64,000 nucleotides of DNA from Litsea cubeba (Eukaryota > Streptophyta > Magnoliopsida > Laurales > Lauraceae). The notes under the pieces were generated by a model. It did not search any database and was not told where the DNA came from. It saw only the letters and a list, made by a program, of their open reading frames with translations. Where the stretch lies: assembly GCA_012931725.1 (NCBI GenBank), contig WHSA01001226.1:62001-126000 (forward strand). Reading direction: 5' to 3'. Position 1 is the first letter of the stretch; every line of letters begins with the position of its first letter. Below, piece after piece: positions 20,988 through 32,871 of the stretch. The translations under genes were made by a program, and so were the position numbers.

Positions 20988-22902
20988 TTTTTTTGAAGAA
21001 TAAGTGAGTTCTTCATTTCAACTAAAAGAAAAATGTACAAAAAGATAACTCTAGAGACCCAAATGAGGTCTTAGAGAAATCCAATGGGGCATACCCCATT
21101 ATTACAATCATAATGAAATAACAAAAAATAAAGAAATACAAAACCCACAACCCGGGCCAGAAGCACTCATAGTCTCCATAACATTCCTATCTCCACATTT
21201 GAGATAAAAGAAGGAACCAGTCTGTTTCGACACAATTTCCTACTAAATTGTATCGTGGAATGCTGAAGATCCACATAGTGTATATGAAATTGCTGAAGAG
21301 CAGCTGCAATGCTCCTCACTTGAAACCGTAACTTCCAAGGAGATTTTTGGGGAAACCTGATAATTTGAGACAAGACTCCACTTCAAGTAAAATAGATGTA
21401 AGACGGACAGGAATAAGATCAAGTAATCGAAGAATTCCTGGATAATAGTCCATGGCAGAATGAATTGAACCTGCAAGCGGATTATCAGCAGCATCCAATA
21501 GAACACCAACACTTGCCTGATGATAAGAATAAATAGAAAGCCTCCAACCATGGTAAACAGTAGGGTATGAGTGTGAGAGAGTGTAACCAGCAGGTGGAAA
21601 ATTCCAATGACAGGAAATACTGTTTGGAAAAGAAAGTCTAAGAAATAACACTCTACTCTGAATAGAATGAAGGATACTATGTACTACATTCACAGCAGAT
21701 ATACTTTGAGATCTGAAGATACGTCTATTGCGTTCAATCCAAATGTGCCAAATATAAGCAGAAAAGAGCAGCCGAGCCAGTGTCTGAAGACCTTTGTGTT
21801 GCTGATCAACACGCAAAGTCAATGACTCCACCAACTCTAATGGTGTAGCACATGAAATATAAGTAAGATTGAGCGTGGCTAAAAGAGAAGTCCAGACCAT
21901 TTGAGAAAATGGACAATGAAACATAAGGTGAGAGCCAGATTCCCAGGTACAAGGACAGAAAATGCAGCATGAATCACAAACCACATTCCTGTGATGCAGA
22001 AAATCTTTAGTCTTCAGCTTACCCAAGAAGAACATCCAAGCACAAAGGGAATGCTTCTTAATACAGCCTGGGAACCAAAGAAGAGAAGGCCAATGAAGAT
22101 CTTGATGTTGCCCGAAGCTAACCATACAATAAGCTGATGTTAGAGAAAAATTGCCATCTTCCTCTAATGTCCACACAACTTCATCATCAAACTCAGAATG
22201 AGGCTGAATTTCTAATGGTATTTCATGAAAAACATCCATAAGATCATTAGAAGTAGAGGGTGGAAACAACCACCCATGATTTCCAACAAATCGATGCACC
22301 CTGATGTCTTCACCTAAGCCAAGATCATAGATTGCTCTGTCCCCATATCTATCTTTCAGTCTTCCACCATTTAGCCAAGGATCAGTCCAAAAAGCAATTA
22401 AGTGGCCATTACCCAAAAGGTACTTAATGTACGGTAAAGCAACCGTACGCATCTCAAGTATACCTTTCCAGCCCCAGGAGGCAGCTTTTGGGATTGGAAC
22501 ATCCCAAAAGGATTTTCCTTTAAGGTATTTAGCATGAATCCAAATATTCCAACATGTATGATTATTTTGAAGCACATGCCAAAGCTGTCTCAGTAAAGCT
22601 GCCCTAGCTGTTCCTGCAAACGAACGAATGCCCAAACCTCCACAAGCAAGAGGTTGACAAATAAAATCCCAAGCAATGGGATGGAGATAATGAGGAGACC
22701 ATTTATTCCAAAAAAAGTCTCTTACTTGCCTGTCCAAAACATGTAAAGTGGCCTTTGGGATCAAGAAAACTGCTGCCCAATAAAGATGAAGGGTAGATAA
22801 GGTAGATCGAATGAGCTCCACCCGACCTGCATAAGATAAAATCTTTGATTTCCACCCAGCTAGACGCTTTTGAACTTTCCCAAGAAGAGGAAGGCAGTTA
22901 TT
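20988..22902 (-). mobile_element. LINE-C, 3' part (split by LINE-D)
   Basis: This is the 3' portion of a minus-strand LINE. It has a short poly(T) at 20988-20994, the terminal hairpin TGAAGA/TCTTCA (20994-21015), the 3' UTR palindrome AATGGGG-CATA-CCCCATT (21083-21100) and the ORF2 C-terminus. Coding similarity stops at about 22902, where the code for NCLPLL begins. The missing upstream part is found at 28857-33196, also on the minus strand. Protein similarity is highest to LINE-D and LINE-E. Confidence 0.92.
21167..22902 (-). pseudogene. LINE-C ORF2, C-terminal part
   Basis: From 22902 downward it encodes NCLPLLGKVQKRLAGWKSK, the linker region (VLDRQVRDFFWNKW, GGLGIRSFAGTARAALLRQLW), FWTDPWLNGG, the zf-RVT region (CDSCCIFCPCTWE, HLMFHC) and the RNase H-like tail. 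A frameshift near 21370 separates the last 60 or so codons, which end IGMLWRL as in LINE-D and LINE-E. The open frame running on upstream to 23280 lies antisense inside LINE-D and is not part of the gene. The piece is inactive because the gene is split. Confidence 0.9.
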
Positions 22903-22986
22903 TTTTGTCTCCTTCCTTCTCTCTGGTGATTTTTCTTTCTCACGTCTTTCCATCCATTCTATTCCGTCCACTTGGCTCTCCCGGCC

Positions 22987-24645
22987 ATGACAGGGGGAGG
23001 CCCTTCTCTTCCTCCTTTGTCCGATTCTGATGCACAGCTGAAGATTCAGATCCGTGCGATGTTTAACTATGCTGAAGATCGGTCTGCACGAGTATCTCTT
23101 ATTCAATCGATTTTGAAGAAGAACCAGGAACATGCGCTCCCACACGATCTTCCTAAAGATCTGATCCTCGAGGCCAAGGTTCGGGCGGGTAAGAAATCCA
23201 AACTGCATCATTCTGCCGCTCCAGTCAAGGTCTTCCCTGCTGTGAGTTCTGAACCTGTACCAGTGGGCGATCATTCTCATGGTGATCCATCTGATGATCT
23301 ACGATCTGCCACCTTGCGGATAGAAAAAATCGCTGGGGTGGGGGGAGACGTTCTGCAATTGGAAGAAGCTTCAGGACAAATTTTGTCTGATGCTGAACGT
23401 GTACGAATCCCTATCCTTAATAAACCTGATGCAATCAATGACGAAACCGATGCAACACATAATGAGACAGAAAAGCAATCTGCATGGTCGTCTCTCTTCA
23501 AGGGACCACAACGTGGAACTCGTGCTTTAGAGCATCATCAGCAGCCGTCCATGGATCCAAAATTTCAAGTTGAGTTTGATGAGGATGATACTACAGCAGC
23601 TAAATTAAATTGGGGTAACTCTCTGGTTGGTTATTTCATTGGGAAAAGTCCTCCGTTTTTTGCTATCAAATCTTCCCTTGAGAAAGCATGGCGTCTGAAA
23701 GATCTGGAGATCATCACCATGGCTGACGGGTTTTTCTTGTTCAAATTCAATAACTATGATGCTGGTCAGGTTATTCTTGAGGAGGGTCCATGGTTTGTTC
23801 ATGGGCATCCCTTAATCCTTCGTCGTTGGACAGAGGACGTGGCCATGTACAGACAGAAGTTTGAAACGATCCCAATTTGGGTGCGGTTTCCAAACCTGAA
23901 CTTCTGTTTCAGATCTACTTCTGCTCTTAGCAAAATTGCTAGCGTCATTGGACGACCCATTTGCATGGATCATGCAACTGCTGCAGGGACACGTTTTGCT
24001 TTTGCAAGGGTCTGTATTGAAGTGGGTGTTAATGCCACTTTTCCTACAGAACTTCGAATGAAATTCAAAGGTAACACCATTCTGCAGAAAGTTGAATATG
24101 CATGGAAGCCTAATCCTTGTAAGACATGTAACACCTTTGATCATGGAGACAAAGCATGTCCTTTAAAGCCTTCTCCTCCTCCTCAACCTCGACAGGTTTG
24201 GGTTCAGAAAAATTCAGGAAATAATAGTTCCTTGAAACCTGCTGCTGCTGGAACACATGTGGATGGGTCTGTAAACATTCTTGGAGCTGATGAACAGTGG
24301 AATGTAGTAAAAGGTAAAAGGCCAAACTCGCCTAAGGGAGCAACCAGCAAATCAGCTAGTCCCACTTCTGATGCATCCAATATGCAGGGAAATACAAATC
24401 GATTCTTAAGCTTATCCAATCTTGAGGGTGATTCCAATGTTTCAGAGGCAGAATTGGCTTCCACCACAGCTCTGGTTTTGGCAAATAATTCTTTTGTTGC
24501 TGATCAAACAGGTTTGATGGCTCCATCTGCTATCCATCCCCTAGATAAAAATCCAAAACTGGCAAGTTCAAGTGCAAGTGGAATAACTAAACCAGTTTCA
24601 ACTGGAATAGTTATTAAGGAGAAGGGACCTAAATCTCGTTGTTAA
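22987..24645 (+). CDS. LINE-D ORF1: DUF4283 and CCHC zinc knuckle protein
   Basis: This is an uninterrupted frame of about 550 codons. I take the ATG at 22987 (MTGGGPSLPPL) as the start; an upstream in-frame TTG at 22972 is not a convincing start and the sister copies begin the same way. It contains the N-terminal motif YAEDRSARVSLIQSILKKN, the DUF4283-like domain (NWGNSLVGYFIGKSPPFF, EGPWFVHGHPLILRRW) and the knuckle CKTCNTFDHGDKAC. A Ser/Pro/Lys-rich tail follows. The stop TAA overlaps the ORF2 ATG as TAATG at 24643-24647. ORF1 is open although ORF2 in the same element is badly broken, so the element cannot move by itself. Confidence 0.9.
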   Translation: MTGGGPSLPPLSDSDAQLKIQIRAMFNYAEDRSARVSLIQSILKKNQEHALPHDLPKDLILEAKVRAGKKSKLHHSAAPVKVFPAVSSEPVPVGDHSHGDPSDDLRSATLRIEKIAGVGGDVLQLEEASGQILSDAERVRIPILNKPDAINDETDATHNETEKQSAWSSLFKGPQRGTRALEHHQQPSMDPKFQVEFDEDDTTAAKLNWGNSLVGYFIGKSPPFFAIKSSLEKAWRLKDLEIITMADGFFLFKFNNYDAGQVILEEGPWFVHGHPLILRRWTEDVAMYRQKFETIPIWVRFPNLNFCFRSTSALSKIASVIGRPICMDHATAAGTRFAFARVCIEVGVNATFPTELRMKFKGNTILQKVEYAWKPNPCKTCNTFDHGDKACPLKPSPPPQPRQVWVQKNSGNNSSLKPAAAGTHVDGSVNILGADEQWNVVKGKRPNSPKGATSKSASPTSDASNMQGNTNRFLSLSNLEGDSNVSEAELASTTALVLANNSFVADQTGLMAPSAIHPLDKNPKLASSSASGITKPVSTGIVIKEKGPKSRC

Positions 24646-27600
24646 TGACGATCCTAACTTGGAATGTTAGAGGTCTTAATAGACCATCTATGCAAATGGA
24701 AGTTCGTCATAAAATTCAGGATTTGAAGGCAGCTCTAGTTGTCTTACTGGAAACTAAAGTTAAAAAAACTTCTCTTTACTCAATGAAAAATGCTATCTTA
24801 CCGAAGGGATGGAAAGAAGTTTCTAATGTTGATGTTTGCTCTTCTTCTCGGATATGGCTGTTATGGAACCCCAGGTTTATTTCTGCTCAAGTTCTTAATG
24901 TGGAAAGCCAAATCATTCATTGTGATATTACTTATATGAACCTTCATTTCTTCTTTTCTGCTTGCTATGGAACAAATTGTTATGTTCAGCGCAGAGAACT
25001 ATGGCAGTCCATTATTTCAAAGTCTTCTTCTTCCTCTCAGCCTTGGGTTCTTATTGGGGACTTTAATACCATCAGATGGAGTCATGAAAAAATTGGAGGT
25101 TCTTGTCCACGTGGTCTTGGTATTATTGAATTTAATGACTGTCTTCAAGAAGCAGGCTTGACATATTTGAAATTGAGTGGCCCTCCCTTTACTTGGTCAA
25201 ATTCTAGTATTGGTGCTTCTCGTATTGAATGTAAATTGGACCGAATTCTTGTCAATGCAGCTTGTATGAATCTGAATTCTTTTCAGGGGGAAGTGTTGCT
25301 TCCTAGCATTTCAGACCACTCTCCTATCTTACTTTCTTTGGCTGAATGCTCTCACATTAAAGTTCCTTTCAGGTATTTTAATTATTGGGCAAAGGCTCCA
25401 GGTTTCAGTAAGGTAGTCCAGGATGCTTGGGCTGATATAGTTACTGGTACACCTTTGTTTAGGGTGATTACTAAATTAAAGAGAGTCAAGCTGCGCATTC
25501 TTGAATGGAAAAAACAACAGCTGCCGGTTTCTACTACTTCAGGAAGCTCGGAATTCTTTGGACGATATTCAGCATCACATGGCCTCTGATATGAACAATA
25601 TTTCTCTTCAGGAAGCTGAGTGTACAGCACGTCAACGCCTTGATCTTCTTTCTCGTGCAGAAGAAAGTATTTTCAAATAGCGATCTAGGGATTTTGCAGT
25701 AAACCTGGGTGATGGTAACACTCGGTATTTTTACAGCTTGATGCGTTCTAGACATGCTCAGTCTTTAATATCTAAAATAGATGACATAGAAGGCAATACT
25801 TACTCTGATCCTCAGGGTATTGCAGATGCTTTTGTTCTTATTTCTCTAGTATTCTTGGGCCTCATATTGTGCTGCGCCAGCCTGATCTTTCTCTTGTTGA
25901 TCCTTATGGTCATGTTTCGGAGATGGATGCTATGAATCTTACTTTGCCAGTGACAATTTCAGAGATTGAGGAGGTTATTAAAGCTGCAAATCCTAACAAG
26001 GCTCCTGGACCGGATGGGTTTAATGCCCATTTCTTCAAAGTTTTCTGGCCAGTAATTGGCAATGATGTTTGTGAAGGCATTGCTGATTTCTTCAAGCATG
26101 GTTCGATGATTTCTCAGTTAAAAGCTACTTTTATTGTCCTTGTTCCAAAGGGTGAGAATGCTTCTTCTCCAGATAAGTTTCGGCCTATTTCTTTGACAAA
26201 TGAATTGTACAAAGTTATCAGTCGTATCCTGGTTAAACGACTTAAATTGGTCATTGGGAAACTTATTGGTCCTATGCAATCAGCTTTTATCCCTGGACGG
26301 AGTATTGCAGATAATATCCTAGTTGCACAGGATCTTATCCATAATTTTCATTTGCTGCAAGGGCCTCCTCGTATGTGTCTTAAGCTTGATCTTGCTAAGG
26401 CATATGATAGTGTCCGGTTGGATTTTCTTGAAGCAGCTCTCATCTCTATGCGGTTTCCAAGCCATTTTATAAAGCTTCTCATGGCATGTGTCTCTGATGC
26501 TCATTACTCAGTTCTGGTGAATGGGAATTCTGCAGGTTATTTCAAAGGCACGAGAGGCCTACGTCAAGGATGTCCTTTATCTCCTTTCTTGTTTGCCATC
26601 GTTATGGAATTTCTTTCTACCTTGATGTCCAAATATGCCTCTAATCAACTGATCCCCACTCCTTATAAAAAGAATCAGGTGGCCATCTCTCATCTTATGT
26701 TTGCTGATGATCTTTTTATCTTCTGCAAAGCTACGGATATTGCGGCTGTGAACCTTAAGCATTTTCTTGCTAATTTTCAAAGCTTTTCTGGTCTGGGGGT
26801 TAATTGGGGGAAGAGTGCTGTTTTCTTTGCAAACTGTTCTATTCAGACCCAAACTGTTATCTCTGATATTCTTAATGTTCAAAAAGGAACCCTTCCAGTG
26901 AAATATCTTGGGCTTCCTTTATCTCCCAAGGCTGAATTTTAATGACTGTTTGCCTCTTCTTGCTAAAGTTCAGAAGCGTCTGGCAGGGTGGAAATCAAAG
27001 CTCTTATCTTATGCAGGACGAGTGGAACTTATTCGATCTACCTTATCTACTTTTCATCTTTATTGGGCAGCGGTTTTTATGATTCCAAAGGCCACTTTAA
27101 ATGCTTTGGATCGGCAAGTTAGAGACTTTTTTTGGAACAAATGGTCTCCTCATTATATTCATCCTATTGCTTGGGACTTTATCTGTCAGCCTATATCTTG
27201 TGGAGGACTTGGCATTCGTTCTTTTGCAGGCACTGCTCGGGCAGCTTTATTGAGACAGGTGTGGAATGTGGTTCAAAACAAACAAACATGCTGGAATGTT
27301 TGGATTCATGCAAAATACCTACAGGGTAAATCATTTTGGGATGTTCCAATCCCAAAAGCTGCTTCGTGGGGATGGAAAGGAATTCTTGCTATGCGTCTGG
27401 TAGCTTTGCCATACATTAAGTTCCTTGTGGGTAATGGCCATTTGATTGAATTCTGGACTGATCCTTGGCTAAATGGAGGCAGACTGAAAGATAGATATGG
27501 AGAACGAGCTATTTATGATCTTGGCTTGGGTGAAGCTATCAGGGTTCATTGTTTTATTGTCAATCATCATTGGTTGTTCCCTCCCCCTACTTCTAATGCT

Positions 27601-28678
27601 CTGATGGATATTTTTCATGACATACCATTAGAAGTTCATCCTCGCTATGGGTTTGATGATGAAGTTGTGTGGACATTAGAGGACGATGGTCACTTCTCCC
27701 TTTCTTCTGCATATTGCATGGTTCGTCCTGGGCACGCTCAAAACCTTATCTGGCCTTCTCTTCTTTGGTTTCCGGGCTGTATCAAGAAGCACTCCATCTG
27801 TGCTTGGATGTTCTTCCTGGGTAAATTGAAGACTAAAGATCTTCTACTTCAACATCATGTGGATTGTGATTCATGCTGTGTTTTCTGCCCTAGTACCTGG
27901 GAGTCTGGTTCCCACCTAATGCTTCACTGTCCATATTCGCAAATGATCTGGACTTCTCTTTTAGCCAAACTTAATTTGCATTATATTTCTTGTGATTCTC
28001 CTTTGGAGTTGGTGGAGTCTATTACTTTGCGTGTTGATCAGCAACACAAGGGTCTGCAAACTCTGGCTAAATTACTATTTTGTGCTTATGTTTGGCATAT
28101 ATGGATTGAAAGGAATAGACGCATCTTTCGCGCTCAAAGTCGGTCCTGTTACTGTGATACATAGTATCCTCCATACTATTCACAGTCGTGTGCTATTTCT
28201 TGGACTCTCTTTTCCATCCAGTATCTCTTGTCATTGGAATATTCCTCCTGCTTCTTACATTCATACACAGCCATACCCTACTGTTTACACAGGATGGAGA
28301 TTCTCTGTTTATTCTACTCCCCAGGTGAGTATTGGTGTCCTTTGGGATGATGCTGATCATCCGATTATTGGTGCTCTTCAGTCTGCCCTGGATTTTTATC
28401 CAGGAATACTTCGCTTACTTGCTATTATTCCGGCTCATATACCATCATTTTTATTTGAAGCGGAGTATTCTTTGTCTCACATTATTAGGCTTCCCCAGAA
28501 ATCTCCTTGGGGATCGCGGTTTCAAGTTAGGAGTATTGCAGCTGCTCTTCAGGATTTCCACGTTACTTATGTTGATCTTCAGCCTGTGACGGTCAGATTT
28601 CTTCGGAAGTTGGGTCGTAACAGATTGGTTCCGTCTCACATATCAAATGTTGAGATAGGTATGTTATGGAGGCTTTGA
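24645..28678 (+). pseudogene. LINE-D ORF2, several frameshifts and a stop
   Basis: It begins MTILTWNVRGLNRPS with the endonuclease (LLETKVKK, GDFNTIRW, SDHSPI). A small indel occurs near 25535-25545. A CAG-to-TAG type stop lies at about 25677 (KQRSRD in relatives). A one-base loss near 25835 is followed by the reverse transcriptase in another frame (NKAPGPDGFNAHFF, KLDLAKAYDSV, FADDLFIF). A two-base loss near 26932 disrupts SPKRLNFND, and a two-base loss near 28146 disrupts the segment before the RNase H-like tail. It ends IGMLWRL at 28678. All domains are recognisable in order, so this is a once-complete ORF2. Confidence 0.93.
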
Positions 28679-28741
28679 TTGTTTTTTCTGGCCCGGGATG
28701 TGGGCATTGTTTAAATTCTTTTGTTGATTTCTTATGTAATA

Positions 28742-28845
28742 ATGGGGTATGCCCCATTTGGAAGCCTCTAGGACTTTTTGGTTTCTAGGGCTTCTCTTCT
28801 GTATATTATCCTTTCAGAAGAAATGAAGAACTAACTTGCTCTTCA
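28742..28845 (+). promoter_or_regulatory. LINE-D 3' UTR inverted repeats
   Basis: ATGGGG-TATG-CCCCAT (28742-28757) is a perfect six-base-pair stem with a four-base loop. TGAAGA...TCTTCA (28824-28845) is a perfect stem directly before the poly(A) tail. LINE-B and LINE-F have AGGGG...CCCCT-type stems at the first site where LINE-C, D and G have TGGGG...CCCCA, which is a paired change. Confidence 0.65.
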
Positions 28846-28856
28846 AAAAAAAAAAA

Positions 28857-31150
28857 TCGCTTAGGAGACAATGGAAGCCCAAGATATTTCATTGGAAAGG
28901 TCCCTTTTCCAATAGTAAGAATATCAGAAATAATAGATTGAAGCTGCATGTTACAATTTGCAAAGAAAACTGCACTTTTCCCCCAGTTTACACCTAGGCC
29001 AGAGAATCTGTTAAAGTTATCAAGGAAATGCTTAAGATTCACAGCAGCAATATCAGTAGCTTTGTAGAAGACAAGAAGATCATCAGCAAACATAAGATGA
29101 GAGACCGCCACTTGATTCTTTTGATAAGGAGTTGGGATCAGTTGAGCAGAGGCATATTTGGACATTAGAGTATAAAAAAATTCCATCACTATAGCAAACA
29201 AAAAAGGAGATAATGGACATCCTTGCCGTAGGCCTCTCGTGCCTTTGAAATAACCTTCAGAACTCCCATTTACCAAAACTGAATAATGAGCATCAGAGAC
29301 ACATGCCATTATAAGCTTTATAAAAAGCCTTGGAAAATGCATAGAAATGAGTGCTGCTTCCAGAAAATCCAACCTGACACTATCATAAGCTTTAGCAAGA
29401 TCAAGCTTAAGACACATACGAGGAATCCCTCTTAGCAAGTGAAAATTATGGAGTAAATCTTGTGCTACAAGAATATTATCTGCAATGTTTCGTCCCGGAA
29501 TAAAAGCTGATTGCATGGGCCCAATAAGTTTTCCAATGACCTTCTTTATAGCCTATTCACCAAGATGCGACTAATAATTTTATACAATTCATTAGTCAAA
29601 GAGATAGGGCGGAATTTATCTGGAGAGCCTGCATTCTCACCCTTAGGAACAAGCACTATGAAAGTAGCTTTCAATTGAGTAAGCATTGAACCATGTTTAA
29701 AAAAATCAGCAATACCTTCACAAACATCATTACCAATTATTGGCCAGAAGACTTTAAAGAAATGGGCATTAAATCCATCCGGGCCAGGAGCCTTATTTGG
29801 ATTGGCAGCTTTAATGACCTCCTCAATTTCAGAAATTGCAACTGGCATGGTAAGGTCCATAGCATCTAACTCCGAAACATACCCAAAAGGAGTAATATAA
29901 GAGAGATCTGGCTGATGCGGAACTATATGAGGCCCAAGAATATTGGAGAAATAAGAGATGAAAACTGCTGCAATACCCTCATGATCAGAAAAAGAGGTAC
30001 CTTCCATATCTTCTATTTTAGAGATGAAGGACTGAGTATGTCGTGAATGCATCAAACTATAGAAATACTTGGTGTTACCATCCCCCAAGTTCACTGCAAG
30101 ATCCCGAGATCGCTGTTTAAAGATACTTTCTTCTGCACAAGCTAAATGAGAAAGGCCAACACGTGCTATACGCTCAGCTTCTTGAAGATTGATATTAGTC
30201 AGATCATTGGACAACTGCTTCTGAATATCTTCCAAAGAGTTTCGAGCTTCCTGAAGTTTAATAGAAACTGGCATTTGAGTTTTTTTCCAGGCAAGAATAT
30301 GCTTCTTAACTCTTCTTAATTTTGTGACCACCCTAAACAAAGGTGTACCCATAACTTGATCAGCCCAAGCATCGTGGATGACTTTACTGAAACCCGGCAC
30401 CTTAGCCCAGTAATTAAAATACCTGAAAGGAGCTTTGCTGTGGTAGCTGTCATTCAGAGATAATAAAATAGGAGAATGATCTGAAAGGCGAGGGACCAAC
30501 ACTTCCCCTCGAAACAAATTCAGATTCATGCAAACTGCATTGACAAGAGCCCGATCCAATTTACATTCAATCCTTGAAGCACCTATACTGGAATTTGACC
30601 AGGTATAAGAAGAACCATTCAACTTCAAATCAAGCAAACCTGCAGCTTGAAGGCAGTCATTAAATTCAATAAGACCATAACCTCGCGGACAAGTGCCTCC
30701 AATTTTTTCATGAACCCAACGAATTGTATTAAAATCCCCAACAAGTACCCAAGGCTGGGAAGGAGAAGAAGACTTTGAATCAATAGACTGCCATAAATCT
30801 CTTCTTTGAATATACCCATTATTTCCATAACAAGCAGAAAAGAACAGCTGTATATTCTTATAATTAATGTCACAGTGAATAATCTGAGCCTCCACAGAAA
30901 GAATTTGGACAGCAAGAAGCCGGGGATTCCATAGCAACCAAATCCGAGTTGAGGAACAAATATCAACATTGGAAGCTTCCATCCATCCCTTCGGTAAAAT
31001 AGCATTTTTCACAGAATAATAGGATGATTTTTTAACCTTTGTTTCCAAAAGAACAACTAGAGATGCTTGCAAAGAAAGAATTTGCTGACGAACTTCTATT
31101 TGCATAGCTGGCTGATTGAGACCCCTAACATTCCAAGATAGAATCGTCAT
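28857..31150 (-). pseudogene. LINE-C ORF2, N-terminal part
   Basis: It starts with the ATG at 31150 (MTILSWNVRGLNQPAM). The endonuclease is complete (LLETKVKKSS, GDFNTIRWVHEK, SDHSPILL) and the reverse transcriptase follows (NKAPGPDGFNAHFF, FRPISLTNELYK). An apparent two-base insertion near 29548 shifts the frame after RILVNRL. The rest (MQSAFIPGRN, KLDLAKAYDSV, FADDLLVFYKA) is open until LINE-D cuts it after PKR at 28857. The start overlaps the ORF1 stop as TAATG. Confidence 0.92.
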
Positions 31151-32791
31151 TAAGACCGATTTTTATGCCCCTTCTCCTTAATAGCTATTCCAGCTGAGAC
31201 TGGTTTAGTTATTACACCTGCACTTGAACTTGCCAGAATCTGACTTTTATCAAGTTGATGGATGGAAGATAGCTGTTGGGACGCCACCATACCTGTTTGA
31301 GCATCAGCAAACCCAGTAGTTCCCAAAACCATAGCCGTAGTGGATGCCAATTCAGCCGCTAAAACATTTGAATCCCCATCAGCATTTGATAAACTTAAAA
31401 ACCGATTTGTATCAGCCTGAATATTGGAAGTGATAGAGGTGGGCCTAGCTGATTGTCTAGCTGTTTCCTTTGGTGAAGTAGGCTTCTTCCCTTTGACAAC
31501 AGTCCATTGTGCATCAGTAGCAAGAAGATCAGGAACTCCATCCACATGTGTATCAGCAGCAGTATCATTAGAACCAGCATCAACAGCAGCATTACTCTTA
31601 GTTCCTGAATTTCTTTTAACCCAAACCTGTTTAGGCTGAGGCAGGGGAGCTTTGAAAGGGCATGATTTGTCACCATGATTAAAAGTATTGCATGACTTGC
31701 AAGGATTGGGCTTCCAAGCATATTCAACTTTTGTATAATGGAATTCCCTTTAAATTTCATTCGAATTTCTGTAGGGAAAGAAGCATCAACTCCCACTTCA
31801 ATGCAAACTCTTGCAAAAGCAAATCTTGTTCCAGCAGCAGTTGCATGGTCCATGCAAATGGGTTGCCCAATGACACTTGCAATCTTGCTTAAAGCAGAAC
31901 TCGAACGAAAGCAAAAATTCAGGTTCGGAAAACGAACCCATACTGGAATTGTTTGAAACTGTTGCTTGTTCATAGCTATGTCCTCTGCCCATCTTCGATC
32001 AACGGATGCCCATGAACAAACCATGGCCCCTCATCCAGAATAACTTGACCAGCATCAAAATTTGTAAGTTTGAACAAGTAGAATCCGTCAGACATGGTGA
32101 TGATCTCCAGATCTTTTAATCGCCACGCCTTTTCTAAGGATGATTTAATAGCAAAAAAAGGTGGGCTTTTCCCAATGAAATAACCAACTAGAGAATTACC
32201 CCAGTTTAATTTAGCTGCTGTTGTATCGTCCTCATCAAATTCGACTTGAAAAGCTGGATCGTTTGAAGGGTTCTGATGATGCTCCAATACACGAGACCCA
32301 ATGTTTGAGCCTTTAAACAGAGATGACCAAACAGTATGTTTCTCCTTCAAAGGGAAGATTGGATCTGGTTGATGGGAAGGAAAAACGGCTGCATCACTCG
32401 AATTGCCTGCATCATTCGAACTACCTGATTGGGTATCCAATCGGACAGATCCTGTATCAGGTAAAGCATTGCCGGGAGTAGTGAGTCTCAGAATCGCAGC
32501 AGCCCCTACATCCTTTGGCGGAAGAGGCACACGCACAGCAGCTGGGTGCTGAATAAACGAAGGGGTTTGCTGACTGAGAGCGAAACTCTTACCAGATCGA
32601 ACCTTTCCCTCTAAGATAAGATCCTTTGGTAGATCAGCAGGCAGAGCATGTTCTTGATGTCGCTTCAAAATAGATCGAATAATGGAGATTTTCCCAGGTC
32701 TATCCTCAGCATAGGATAGCATTAATCGAAGTTGTTGCTTTAATTGGTCATCAGGATCAGGATGTGGTGGAGGAGAAGTCCCCCCATCCAT
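31150..32791 (-). pseudogene. LINE-C ORF1, two frameshifts
   Basis: The ATG at 32791 (MDGGTSPPPHPD) opens a frame with the N-terminal motif SYAEDRPGKISIIRSILKR and the start of the DUF4283-like domain. A loss of about four bases near 31998 interrupts HPLILRRW. A one-base loss near 31728-31733, just before the zinc knuckle codons, interrupts the frame again. The knuckle and tail are in the last frame, ending in the TAA shared with the ORF2 ATG. The second lesion is at the same codon as in LINE-G. Confidence 0.9.
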
Positions 32792-32871
32792 GATCGCAAA
32801 TCGCCCAGGAAGAAGAAGAAGATAGCGGTAGGAAGAAAAGGGGGAAAGAAAAAATCGCCAGAGAAAGCAAA

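Larger units (their letters stand above)
22903..28856 (+). mobile_element. LINE-D: full-length LINE nested inside LINE-C
   Basis: A plus-strand element begins inside a monomer-like TTATTTTTTG at about 22898-22907. It then has the leader (CTCTGGTGAT at 22921), ORF1, ORF2, the 3' UTR and a poly(A) tail at 28845-28856. It interrupts LINE-C within the codons after PKR: LINE-C stops at 28857 (TCGCTTAGG) and resumes at 22902. No target site duplication is visible. By comparison with the same codons in LINE-D itself, about nine bases of LINE-C were lost, and TTATT is shared at the 5' junction. It has one partial monomer where its relatives have long arrays. Confidence 0.9.

Noticed and set aside
22903..23280. 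N-terminal extension of the minus-strand frame at 21316-23280
   Set aside because: It runs antisense through the LINE-D leader and ORF1. LINE-C coding similarity begins only at 22902.
22898..28860. Twin-priming inversion as the origin of the head-to-head LINEs at 22900
   Set aside because: The plus-strand LINE-D is complete with its own poly(A), and the minus-strand element continues beyond it to a matching duplication, so nested insertion explains the structure better.
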